Shown piece after piece: positions 6,926-13,389 of a stretch of DNA of 16,717 bases. Under the pieces are notes generated by a model that saw only the letters and a program-made list of their open reading frames with translations, had not been told where the DNA came from and searched no databases. The position numbers and the translations under genes are program-made. Source of the DNA: JBCBCP01 sp039178165. GTDB taxonomy: Bacteria > Pseudomonadota > Alphaproteobacteria > Rhodobacterales > Rhodobacteraceae. The DNA lies in assembly GCA_039178165.1 (NCBI GenBank), contig JBCDFL010000061.1:1-16717 (forward strand), in the 5' to 3' direction. The stretch's first letter is position 1; every line of letters begins with the position of its first letter.

Positions 6926-7890
6926 AGCCGGCCCCGCAAGGCCGCGATCATCTGGGCCAGGATGCTGGCCGCGATCTCCGGCGGGCCGGCGGCCCCGATG
7001 TCGAGGCCGATGGGCGCGTGGATGCGTGCGATCTCCGCCTGCGAAAAGCCGGCCTCGGTCAGCCGCGCCACACGGCTGGCGTGGGTGCGTTTGGAGCCGA
7101 GCGCGCCGATATAGAACGCGCCGGAGCGCAGCGCGATGTGCAGGGCCGGATCGTCGAGCTTGGGATCGTGGGTCAGCAGCACCAGCGCTGTGCGGGGATC
7201 GAGGCCGTAGCCCGCCAGCGCCTCGTCCGGCCAATCCTCCAGGATCGTCTCCCCCGGAAAGCGCGCGTCCGAGCCGAAGGCGCCGCGCGGGTCGATCAGG
7301 ACCGGATCGAAGCCCGCGATACGCGCCATCGGCACCAGCGCCTGGGCGATGTGGACGGCGCCCACGATGGCCAGCCGCAGGGGCGCGGCCTGGATGTGCA
7401 CAAAGGTGGTGCCGTCCTCCTCGAACCCCGAGCGGTCGGCGCGAAAGCGGCTTTCGTGCCCTTCGTCCGTGACACTCCGCGTCCAGTCTTCCGTATCCAC
7501 GACATAGGCAAGCGGCGCGCGGGCGGCGCGGGCGGCCACGATCCGCTCCAGCAGGTCCACCGGCAGCGCGGGCCCCACCGGCTCCACCAGAACCCGGATC
7601 GTGCCGCCGCAGGCCAGGCCGATGGCGAAGGCGTCGTCGTCGCTGACCCCGTATTCGAGGACCATGGGCGCGCCGGTCTCCAGCGCGTGTTGCGCCTCCA
7701 GTACCACGGCGCCCTCCACACAGCCGCCGGAGACGGAGCCCTGCATCTCCCCATCGCCGGCGATGACCAATTGCGCGCCGACCCGGCGAGGGGCGCTGCC
7801 CCACGTTTCCACCACGGTGGCGAGCGCTGCGCCGCGGCCCGCACGGTGCCAGTCCAGCGCGCGTTCCGGCGCATTTTCGAACATCTCCAT
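6922..7890 (-). CDS. XdhC/CoxF-family molybdoenzyme maturation factor
   Basis: A 322-residue cytoplasmic XdhC-family protein. Family members bind molybdenum cofactor, promote its sulfuration and hand it to xanthine dehydrogenase or related hydroxylases. The N-terminal XdhC/CoxI domain shows GSAPRRVGAQLVI (31-43), GSVSGGCVEG (51-60) with the conserved cysteine, and GLACGG (91-96), also with a conserved cysteine. The C-terminal Rossmann domain begins near 172 (LAIVGAVHIAQAL), with GALGSKRTHASR (262-273) and PIGLDIGAAGPPEIAASI (293-310). The usual GxGHV of the Rossmann loop reads GAVHI here. ATG 7890 was chosen; an in-frame ATG at 7884 is possible and neither has a strong ribosome binding site. 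No molybdoenzyme structural gene is in the window, so the client is unknown. Confidence 0.93.
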   Translation of the reverse strand: MEMFENAPERALDWHRAGRGAALATVVETWGSAPRRVGAQLVIAGDGEMQGSVSGGCVEGAVVLEAQHALETGAPMVLEYGVSDDDAFAIGLACGGTIRVLVEPVGPALPVDLLERIVAARAARAPLAYVVDTEDWTRSVTDEGHESRFRADRSGFEEDGTTFVHIQAAPLRLAIVGAVHIAQALVPMARIAGFDPVLIDPRGAFGSDARFPGETILEDWPDEALAGYGLDPRTALVLLTHDPKLDDPALHIALRSGAFYIGALGSKRTHASRVARLTEAGFSQAEIARIHAPIGLDIGAAGPPEIAASILAQMIAALRGRL

Positions 7891-7921
7891 GCCCGGGACG
7901 CTAACCCCCTGCCCGGGCCCC

Positions 7922-7935
7922 CGCAAGCGCTTGCG
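7922..7935. promoter_or_regulatory. 14-bp perfect palindrome in the xdhC/bolA divergent promoter region
   Basis: CGCAAGCGCTTGCG is an exact self-complementary 14-mer in the 99-bp region between the divergent xdhC and bolA starts. Its TTGCGC end could be a -35 for bolA (with TACATC at 7954-7959, 16-bp spacer). A regulator site for one or both genes is plausible but unproven. Confidence 0.35.
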
Positions 7936-7989
7936 CGTATGTGCGCTCCGCCTTACATCTTTGTCCGTAGCCGAGCGGAGCCCAGCCCC

Positions 7990-8226
7990 ATGCCCATGCA
8001 AGCCCACGAGATCGAAACGCTTCTGCGCAGCGCCTTTCCGGACGCGCAAATTCAAGTGGGCGGCGACGACGGCGTGCATATGTCGGCCCTGGTCATCGAT
8101 GAGAGTTTTCGCGGCAAGAACCGGGTGCAGCAGCAGCGCGCGGTCTACGCCGCGCTGAAGGGCAAGATGGACGGGCCGAACGGCGATCTGCACGCGCTGG
8201 CCCTGACGACTAAGGCGCCCGAATGA
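7990..8226 (+). CDS. BolA/IbaG-family protein
   Basis: A 78-residue BolA-family protein. These small proteins pair with CGFS monothiol glutaredoxins through a shared [2Fe-2S] cluster and act in iron or Fe-S homeostasis (family knowledge). The sequence shows the class II KH-like fold pattern: HEIETLLRSAFPDAQIQV, then SFRGKNRVQQQRAVYAALKGKM with the typical F.GK....Q...VY.AL signature, and the C-terminal LHALALTTKAP with the conserved histidine of the cluster-binding region. ATG 7990 has GGAG about 9 nt upstream; a second ATG at 7996 is possible. The stop overlaps the next start (ATGA), and the partner glutaredoxin gene is two genes downstream in the same run. Confidence 0.93.
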   Translation: MPMQAHEIETLLRSAFPDAQIQVGGDDGVHMSALVIDESFRGKNRVQQQRAVYAALKGKMDGPNGDLHALALTTKAPE

Positions 8227-8525
8227 TCCTGCGCTGGCTGAAATGGCTGATGACCCCGCAGGTGCGGCCCCTGTCGGCGGCGCGGCCTGCCCTCGGGGAA
8301 CGCGAGGTACCCCTGGGCCTGGAGGCCATCGACACCCGCATGATAGAGTCCGTGAACCGCCGCAACCAGGCGCTGGAGCGGACATATAACCCGATCACCC
8401 AACGCACCCGGCGCTTCGGCGCGCTGGAGAACGCAGATACCGATTCCGTTGTGCACTTCGCCGACGACGAGACCTACGCCAGCCGCTTCCACGCGGCCTT
8501 TCAAGCCAAGGACACAAGACGATGA
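8223..8525 (+). CDS. 100-residue unknown protein between BolA and the CGFS glutaredoxin
   Basis: I do not recognise this protein. It is believable as a gene because its ATG overlaps the bolA stop (ATGA), its TGA overlaps the grxD ATG (again ATGA), and AAGG lies 7 nt before its start. It has a hydrophobic/basic start (MILRWLKWLMTP), a Pro/Arg-rich stretch, a central helix-like segment (LEAIDTRMIESVNRRNQALERTYNP), and a C-terminal half with TRRFGALENADTDSVVHFADDETYASRFHAAFQ. There is no cysteine, so it is unlikely to hold a cluster alone. The N-terminus could be a short amphipathic membrane-contact helix. Its position suggests work with the BolA/Grx pair, which is an inference. Confidence 0.8.
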   Translation: MILRWLKWLMTPQVRPLSAARPALGEREVPLGLEAIDTRMIESVNRRNQALERTYNPITQRTRRFGALENADTDSVVHFADDETYASRFHAAFQAKDTRR

Positions 8526-8884
8526 ACGACGCCAAGACCCGCATCCAAGAGACCATCAACGCCTCCGACGTGGTGCTGTATATGAAGGGCACCAAATCCA
8601 TGCCCCAATGCGGCTTTTCCAGCCGCGTGGCGGGCGTGCTGAACTATATGGGCGTCGATTATACGGACGTGAACGTTCTGGCCGATGACGAAATCCGTCA
8701 GGGGATCAAGGACTTCTCCGACTGGCCGACGATCCCTCAGCTTTACGTCAAGGGCGAGTTCGTGGGCGGCTGTGACATCATCACGGAGATGACGCTGTCG
8801 GGCGAGCTGGACACGATGTTCGATGAGAACGGTGTGACCTACGACAAGGAAATGGCAGACAAGATCCGCGAAGCCAACGCCTGA
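8522..8884 (+). CDS. grxD: Monothiol CGFS glutaredoxin (Grx4/GrxD family)
   Basis: A 120-residue monothiol glutaredoxin that binds a glutathione-ligated [2Fe-2S] cluster and passes it on, partnering with BolA proteins in the cytoplasm. The CGFS active site is at residues 30-33 (KGTKSMPQCGFSSR), followed by the glutathione-binding WPTIPQLYVKGEFVGGCDI (about 68-86) and a short C-terminal tail. Length is normal for the family. AAGGA lies 9 nt before the ATG, and the ATG overlaps the stop of the preceding unknown gene. No clear terminator follows, and the next gene starts 20 bp downstream. Confidence 0.96.
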   Translation: MNDAKTRIQETINASDVVLYMKGTKSMPQCGFSSRVAGVLNYMGVDYTDVNVLADDEIRQGIKDFSDWPTIPQLYVKGEFVGGCDIITEMTLSGELDTMFDENGVTYDKEMADKIREANA

Positions 8885-8903
8885 GCCGCGACCCCCGCTG
8901 CCC

Positions 8904-9782
8904 GTGCCGCGCAAGGTCTACCAAGGGGCGCTGACCGACAGCACCCGCTGGAGCCGCGTCCCGCTGAGGGCGGACGACGTTCTGGTCGTCAACCCGCCGA
9001 AATGCGGGACGACCTGGATGCAAACCATCGTCGCGCTGCTCCTGTCGGGCGATCCGGAGGTGGAGACGCAGGTCGCGACCCGCATGCCGTGGGTCGATAT
9101 CCGCCTCCGGGACTTGGACGAGGTCGCGGCCCGGCTGGCGGCAATGACGCATAGGCGCAGCTTCAAAAGCCATACGCCGCTGGACGGTGTGCCGGTGCAG
9201 GATGGGACTCTCTATCTATGTGTGTTCCGCCACCCGCTCGACGCGCATTTGTCAATGCGCCGGCACCTCGCCAACCTGCCCGAAGCCATGCGGGGCGACT
9301 GGCGCCCGGAAGATGACGCAAGCGGTCTGACCTTCACGCGGTTCCTCTCCGGGAGCGCGGATGGGCCCGATTGCGATTCGATGCCGCTCGCGCACATCGT
9401 GCAGCATTACCGCGCCGCGCGGGCAGAGGCGCACCGGCCCAATGTCAGCCTGTTTCACTATGCCGACATGTGCCGCGACCTGCCCGGTGCGATGGCACGG
9501 GTGGCGCGGCTCCTCGGTATGACGAACCCGCCGGCCCTTATGGCGGCCCTGACCGGCGCCGCGGGGTTCGAACATATGCGGGCAAACGCGGCCCGCTATG
9601 CGCCGGGCGGCGGGCAAGGCTTCTACCGCTCGGATGAAGCCTTCTTCGACAGCGGCAGCAGCGGCAAGTGGCATACGGAGCTTAGTCCCGAAGACGTTGC
9701 CGCCTACGACCGGATCATGGAAGCGGCTTTGCCCGAGGCGGACCGTGCCTGGCTCGAAAACGGCGGAGACGTACCGGGGTAG
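8904..9782 (+). CDS. Soluble sulfotransferase (Sulfotransfer_1 type)
   Basis: A 292-residue protein of the PAPS-dependent sulfotransferase family, transferring sulfate to a hydroxyl or amine of an unknown acceptor. The 5'-phosphosulfate loop is PPKCGTTW (31-38), the likely catalytic His is in FKSHTPLDGVP (His90), the 3'-phosphate site is FRHPLDAHLSM (108-118), and near the end GSSGKWHTELSPEDV (251-265) matches the family's C-terminal PAPS-binding segment. There is no signal peptide or membrane segment, so it is of the cytosolic type. GTG 8904 is the start used; there is no good ribosome binding site, so it may depend on readthrough from grxD 20 bp upstream. Its stop is only 5 bp from the stop of the convergent zapA. 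The substrate cannot be told from sequence. Confidence 0.88.
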   Translation: MPRKVYQGALTDSTRWSRVPLRADDVLVVNPPKCGTTWMQTIVALLLSGDPEVETQVATRMPWVDIRLRDLDEVAARLAAMTHRRSFKSHTPLDGVPVQDGTLYLCVFRHPLDAHLSMRRHLANLPEAMRGDWRPEDDASGLTFTRFLSGSADGPDCDSMPLAHIVQHYRAARAEAHRPNVSLFHYADMCRDLPGAMARVARLLGMTNPPALMAALTGAAGFEHMRANAARYAPGGGQGFYRSDEAFFDSGSSGKWHTELSPEDVAAYDRIMEAALPEADRAWLENGGDVPG

Positions 9783-9787
9783 GCCCC

Positions 9788-10189
9788 CTACTCCGCTGGC
9801 GCCGTCCGCTCCTCGGCCTGCTGGGCCAGGGCCTCAGCCTGGGCTGCGAGTTCGGCCAGCGCGTCGTGGACACTGTCGGGCACCACCGGCACTTCGATCC
9901 GCTCGGGCTCTGGGGCGGCGACGTTGCGCAGGCCTTCGATCTCCGCGTCGCGCTCCGCCAGGGTGCCTTCGATCTCCCGCACACGGTCATCCATGCTCGC
10001 CGTCTTGTCGGCCAGCATCAGCCCAGCCATCAGCAGCATCTGCCCCTCGGGCAGGCGCGCCCCTTGCGAGGTCAGAACGCGCGCCTCATCGTCCAGCATC
10101 TTGGCCGCGGCGTGCAGGTATTCCTCTTCTCCGGCCTGGCAGGCGACGGAGAAATCGCGCCCTCCGATCCGTATCGAGACTTCAGGCAT
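9788..10189 (-). CDS. zapA: Cell division protein ZapA
   Basis: A 133-residue ZapA-family protein that binds and bundles FtsZ filaments at mid-cell. The N-terminal ZapA head is recognisable (VSIRIGGRDFSVAC, then EEEYLHAAAKMLDDEARVL), followed by a hydrophobic helix (GQMLLMAGLMLADKT) and a coiled-coil tail (VREIEGTLAERDAEIEGL). The last 40 residues are Ala/Glu/Pro-rich. ATG 10189 lies inside the end of the upstream coiled-coil gene (8-bp overlap), so the two are cotranscribed and probably coupled. Confidence 0.88.
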   Translation of the reverse strand: MPEVSIRIGGRDFSVACQAGEEEYLHAAAKMLDDEARVLTSQGARLPEGQMLLMAGLMLADKTASMDDRVREIEGTLAERDAEIEGLRNVAAPEPERIEVPVVPDSVHDALAELAAQAEALAQQAEERTAPAE

Positions 10190-10652
10190 CGTGTTCCTCC
10201 TCCACCGGCGCGTCCGCCGCGTCTGGCACCAAAGGCTGCAGCGCGGCCAGAACCGCGCCGATCTCCGCCGCTTCGGCGCCGCGCTCGGCCCGCAGGGCGT
10301 CCAGCTCGGCCATCATCGAGGTGTTGATCAGGTGCGGCTCGGCCACGCCGGCCTGGGCGGCACTGCGCAGGGCCGCGTTCGACTTGCGCAGCGCCTCGTT
10401 TGTCCGGCGCAGGCGCTGGATATGCTTGTCGAGCGCGTCGAGCCGTTCGGTCAGCGCCGGATCGGGCGGCGTGACCCGCGTCTTCAGCTTGTCCACCCGG
10501 CTTTGCAGCTGCGCGTTGACCAGCCGTTCTTCTTCCAGATCGGCCTTTAGCGCGGCTTCGGCCCCGGCATCGCCGCCCACGCGCTCAAGCGCCGCGGCCA
10601 CCCTGTCCATCGCCGCCGACAGACGGCGCTGCATCTCGTCGATATCGCCCAT
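10182..10652 (-). CDS. Coiled-coil protein upstream of zapA, function unknown
   Basis: A 156-residue cytoplasmic protein made mostly of helices with coiled-coil character: LSAAMDRVAAALERV (about 11-25), then DLEEERLVNAQLQSRVDKLKTRV (about 38-60), LTERLDALDKHIQRLRRTNEALRKSNAALRSA, and a final ELDALRAERGAEAAEIGAVLAALQPLV before an acidic tail. I cannot assign it to a named family with certainty. Because it overlaps zapA by 8 bp, a role in division, possibly as a ZapB-like partner, is suggested by position alone. The ATG at 10652 is preceded by GAGAG at suitable distance. It is divergent from tkt. Confidence 0.82.
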   Translation of the reverse strand: MGDIDEMQRRLSAAMDRVAAALERVGGDAGAEAALKADLEEERLVNAQLQSRVDKLKTRVTPPDPALTERLDALDKHIQRLRRTNEALRKSNAALRSAAQAGVAEPHLINTSMMAELDALRAERGAEAAEIGAVLAALQPLVPDAADAPVEEEHDA

Positions 10653-10822
10653 ATCACTCTCGTCCCGTGCCCGGGCCCCGTCAGCCTGCGCTGCGCGGCC
10701 TCATCCCTTTTGTCCGGTGCCCGGCATGCGCGAATCGCTCCGCCCCGCTCCGTTCCCCAAGCTTATCGAAGCGCGCGGCAAATATCCTCCCCCCTTGCGG
10801 GCCGGGCGCGGCGGTGCGCCGC

Positions 10823-10850
10823 TTGACCGCCGGCGCAGCGTTGGTATGCA
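10823..10850 (+). promoter_or_regulatory. Predicted tkt promoter
   Basis: TTGACC (10823-10828, five of six to the -35 consensus) is followed after 16 bp by TATGCA (10845-10850). The rest of the 229-bp space between the divergent coiled-coil gene and tkt shows no further feature I can support. Confidence 0.4.
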
Positions 10851-10881
10851 GCGCGCAACTCGTGCCACAAGGATCGCCGAC

Positions 10882-12897
10882 ATGGACCTGAATGCCCTCG
10901 CCGCCGCACATCCCGACCACTGGGCCAAAGCCAGCGCCATCCGCGCACTGACGCTGGACGCCGTCGCCGCCGCCAATTCGGGCCATTCGGGCATGCCGAT
11001 GGGTATGGCAGATGTGGCCACGGTGCTGTTCGAGCGGCACCTAAAATTCGATGCCAGCGCGCCGCACTGGCCCGACCGGGACCGGTTCATCCTTAGCGCC
11101 GGCCACGGCTCCATGCTGCTGTATTCGCTCCTGCACCTCACGGGCTACGCGGACATGACGCTGCAGCAGCTCAAGGATTTCCGCCAATGGGGCGCTGTGA
11201 CGGCGGGCCATCCCGAATACGGTCACGCCACGGGGATCGAAACCACCACTGGCCCGCTGGGCCAGGGCATCGCCAATTCGGTCGGCTTCGCCATGGCCGA
11301 AGAGATCCAGCGCGCGATGTACGGCAAGAAGCTAGTCGATCACCACACCTACGTCATCGCTGGCGATGGCTGCCTGATGGAGGGTGTGAGCCAGGAGGCG
11401 ATCACCCTCGCCGGCCGGCACCAGCTGGGCCGCCTGATCGTGCTGTGGGACAACAACAACATCACGATAGACGGCACGGTCGAGCTGTCGGACCGCACCG
11501 ACCAGCCCGCGCGCTTCCGCTCCGCCGGGTGGCAGGTGATCGAGGTGGATGGGCATGACCCCGAAGCGATCGACGCTGCGCTGACCAAGGCCAAGTCCAG
11601 CCGCAAGCCGTCGATGATCGCCTGCAAGACGCTGATCGCTCTGGGCCACGCGGCGCAGAACACCTCCAAAGGGCACGGTGCGCTGACCGATCCGGACCAG
11701 CTTGCCGCCGCCAAGCAGGCCTATGGCTGGGGCCACGGCTCTTTCATCATTCCGGCGGAGGTGAAATCCGCGTGGGAGGCCATCGGCGCCCGCGGCGCCG
11801 CCGCCCGCGCCGAGTGGGAGGCGCGGCTTGAGAATGTCCCGCAGGGCCGCCGCACGCAATTCCAGCGCGCCTATGCCGGCGAGGCGCCCAAGAAACTGAG
11901 CGCGACGATCAAAGCGCTGAAGAAGCAATTCGCCGAAAGCCAGCCGAAGATCGCGACGCGCGCCTCTTCCGAAAACGTGCTGGAGGTGCTGAACCCGATC
12001 CTGCCCGAAACCGTGGGCGGCAGCGCCGACTTGACGGGGTCGAACAACACCAAAACCTCTGATCTGGGCGTCTTCGACGTGGAGAGCCGCAAGGGGCGCT
12101 ACGTCTACTGGGGCATCCGCGAGCACGGCATGGCCGCAGCGATGAACGGCATGGCGCTGCACGGGGGCATTCGGCCTTATGGCGGCACGTTCATGTGCTT
12201 CACTGACTACGCGCGCCCCGCAATGCGCCTGTCCGCGCTGATGGGTGTGCCGGTGACTTACGTGATGACCCATGACAGCATCGGCCTGGGCGAGGATGGC
12301 CCGACCCACCAGCCGGTCGAGCATCTGGCGATCTCTCGCGCGACGCCGAACACGTGGGTCTTCCGCCCCGCCGACACGGTGGAGACGGCGGAGGCGTGGG
12401 AGCTGGCCCTGACGTCCGAAAAGACGCCGTCGGTCCTGTCCCTAACCCGCCAGGGCATCCCGACCGTGCGGACGGAGCATAAGACCAAGAACCTCACAGC
12501 CATGGGCGCCTATGTGCTGGCGGACGCGGAGGCGAAGCGTCAGGTGATCCTGATCGCCACCGGCTCCGAGGTGCACCTGGCGCTGGAAGCCAAAGCGCAG
12601 CTTGAGGCCGCAGGCATCGGCACGCGCGTCGTCTCTATGCCGTGCATGGAGCTGTTTGCCGCCCAGGACGAGGCCTACCGCCGCCGCATCCTGCCCCCCG
12701 GCCCCGTCCGCGTGGGCATCGAGGCTGGGGTCCGGCAGGGCTGGGACCGCTGGCTGCTGGGCGAGCGGGGGCGTGAGGCGAAGGCGGCGTTCGTCGGCAT
12801 GGACGGCTTCGGCGCGTCTGCCCCGGCGGGGGTCCTGTTCGAGAAGTACGGCATCACCGCGGAGGCCATCGTGGCGAAGGCCAAGGCGCTTTTGTAG
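10882..12897 (+). CDS. tkt: Transketolase
   Basis: A 671-residue thiamine-diphosphate enzyme moving two-carbon ketol units between sugar phosphates in the pentose phosphate (and, where present, Calvin) pathway. Motifs in order: the substrate His in ANSGHSGMPMG (31-41), GPLGQGIANSVGFA (124-137), the ThDP/metal motif GDGCLMEG (161-168) running to DNNNITIDG (190-198), and the catalytic Glu in YWGIREHGMAAAMNG of the pyrimidine domain. The C-terminal domain (from about RQVILIATGSEVHLALEA) is complete and length is normal. The ATG at 10882 has AAGGA 8 nt upstream; an in-frame ATG at 10846 exists but falls in the predicted -10. No convincing terminator follows. Confidence 0.97.
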   Translation: MDLNALAAAHPDHWAKASAIRALTLDAVAAANSGHSGMPMGMADVATVLFERHLKFDASAPHWPDRDRFILSAGHGSMLLYSLLHLTGYADMTLQQLKDFRQWGAVTAGHPEYGHATGIETTTGPLGQGIANSVGFAMAEEIQRAMYGKKLVDHHTYVIAGDGCLMEGVSQEAITLAGRHQLGRLIVLWDNNNITIDGTVELSDRTDQPARFRSAGWQVIEVDGHDPEAIDAALTKAKSSRKPSMIACKTLIALGHAAQNTSKGHGALTDPDQLAAAKQAYGWGHGSFIIPAEVKSAWEAIGARGAAARAEWEARLENVPQGRRTQFQRAYAGEAPKKLSATIKALKKQFAESQPKIATRASSENVLEVLNPILPETVGGSADLTGSNNTKTSDLGVFDVESRKGRYVYWGIREHGMAAAMNGMALHGGIRPYGGTFMCFTDYARPAMRLSALMGVPVTYVMTHDSIGLGEDGPTHQPVEHLAISRATPNTWVFRPADTVETAEAWELALTSEKTPSVLSLTRQGIPTVRTEHKTKNLTAMGAYVLADAEAKRQVILIATGSEVHLALEAKAQLEAAGIGTRVVSMPCMELFAAQDEAYRRRILPPGPVRVGIEAGVRQGWDRWLLGERGREAKAAFVGMDGFGASAPAGVLFEKYGITAEAIVAKAKALL

Positions 12898-13023
12898 CGG
12901 TCTGGGGGCTGTTGGGGCCCTAGCCCAAAAGGGTGTTGCGGTGGGCTGTGGATGGCGGGGGACCAGTGGTGGCCGGTCATGTCGGGCGGTTTTGCTACTC
13001 TTTAAGCCTTCGGGCGTGTCGAA

Positions 13024-13122
13024 GCTTAGCCCATAGACATCCGAAGGATGTCTACACGCCTGCCGCCCCCCATGCGGCTGGCGTGTCCCACGCCACCCGC
13101 GCGTCACGCTTGGGCTAAGCGG
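13024..13122. repeat. Modular palindromic repeat, copy 1
   Basis: An outer 10-bp inverted repeat, GCTTAGCCCA (13024-13033) and TGGGCTAAGC (13111-13120), encloses two stems. The first has 9 bp (TAGACATCC, 13034-13042, with 13046-13054) around a GAA loop. The second pairs 12 of 13 positions (13054-13066 with 13074-13086; single T-T mismatch) around a C-rich 7-nt loop. GGCGTG (13080-13085) can instead pair with CACGCC (13089-13094), so two folds compete. From 13054 to 13114 it matches copy 2 at 59 of 61 positions. Confidence 0.85.
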
Positions 13123-13136
13123 GTGGTCCGGTTGAA

Positions 13137-13157
13137 GGTGCGCAATGAATGCGCACC
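13137..13157. repeat. Short palindrome with 8-bp stem
   Basis: GGTGCGCA (13137-13144) and TGCGCACC (13150-13157) pair perfectly around a 5-nt loop, followed by CTAC. From memory, closely similar elements recur between genes in Rhodobacteraceae genomes, which would make it a dispersed repeat; I cannot verify that here. Confidence 0.65.
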
Positions 13158-13229
13158 CTACACCAAGGCCAGTGAAGAGCGGTTTGGCGCTTTACGAGAC
13201 CTTTGGTTGAGTCTTGTTAGCTCTATTAA

Positions 13230-13241
13230 CTCGGGCCCGAG
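13230..13241. repeat. 12-bp perfect palindrome
   Basis: CTCGGGCCCGAG is self-complementary and lies between the two modular repeat copies, next to the less GC-rich stretch. It could be a protein-binding site or simply part of the repeat cluster. Confidence 0.5.
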
Positions 13242-13262
13242 ATCCCTCGTACTCGTTGCTAC

Positions 13263-13280
13263 CAGTCGCGTCAGCGACTG
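13263..13280. repeat. Short hairpin, 7-bp stem
   Basis: CAGTCGC (13263-13269) and GCGACTG (13274-13280) form a perfect stem with a GTCA loop, directly abutting the second modular repeat copy. Confidence 0.6.
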
Positions 13281-13281
13281 C

Positions 13282-13381
13282 GCTTAGCCGCCAGGCCTCC
13301 CCAAGGAGGCCACACGCCTGCCGCCCCCCCTGCGGCTGGCGTGTCCCACGCCACCCGCGCGACACGCTTGGGGCTGATCGG
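13282..13381. repeat. Modular palindromic repeat, copy 2
   Basis: Lies exactly 258 bp after copy 1, including the shared GCTTAGCC at its left end (13282-13289). The main stem (13312-13324 with 13332-13344) is identical to copy 1 and only the loop differs (CCCCCCT). The 22 nt between the left end and the main stem are different in sequence from copy 1 but again form a stem: GGCCTCC (13294-13300) with GGAGGCC (13305-13311). The right outer arm is degenerate (TTGGGGCTGATCGG), so the large enclosing stem is partly lost. It ends 9 bp before the stop of the minus-strand gene. Confidence 0.85.
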
Positions 13382-13389
13382 AGACTCCG

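Larger units (their letters stand above)
12898..13389. other. 492-bp gene-free convergent region rich in palindromes
   Basis: No coding sequence can be supported between the end of tkt and the stop of the minus-strand beta-helix gene. The first 120 bp are G-rich and contain only weak stems. From 13024 onward the region holds two copies of a modular repeat and at least three other short palindromes, listed separately. The stretch at about 13195-13230 is clearly less GC-rich than its surroundings. Placement between converging genes is typical of REP-like repeat clusters. Confidence 0.7.

Noticed and set aside
6926..7804. Upstream extension of the molybdopterin-binding gene
   Set aside because: It overlaps xdhC entirely in another frame and has no family match; the GTG at 6925 with the GTGA overlap fits the conserved N-terminus.
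9598..10881. Upstream extension of the transketolase frame
   Set aside because: The added residues are antisense of zapA and the coiled-coil gene; transketolase homology starts at 10882 after AAGGA.
10653..10881. 6S RNA, which in many proteobacteria lies near zapA
   Set aside because: I looked for a long imperfect hairpin with a central bubble and could not find a convincing one in this space; there is no room on the other side of zapA.
12904..12930. Terminator after transketolase
   Set aside because: GGGCT/AGCCC and TTGGG/CCCAA can pair only in short, competing stems without a T-tract, too weak to call.
13048..13287. 79-codon open frame across the palindromic region
   Set aside because: It is made of repeat sequence and has no ribosome binding site or recognisable protein pattern.
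13024..13381. Possible CRISPR array or attachment site pair
   Set aside because: There are only two copies, each internally palindromic and ~100 bp long, with no regular spacers, no cas genes and no integrase nearby.
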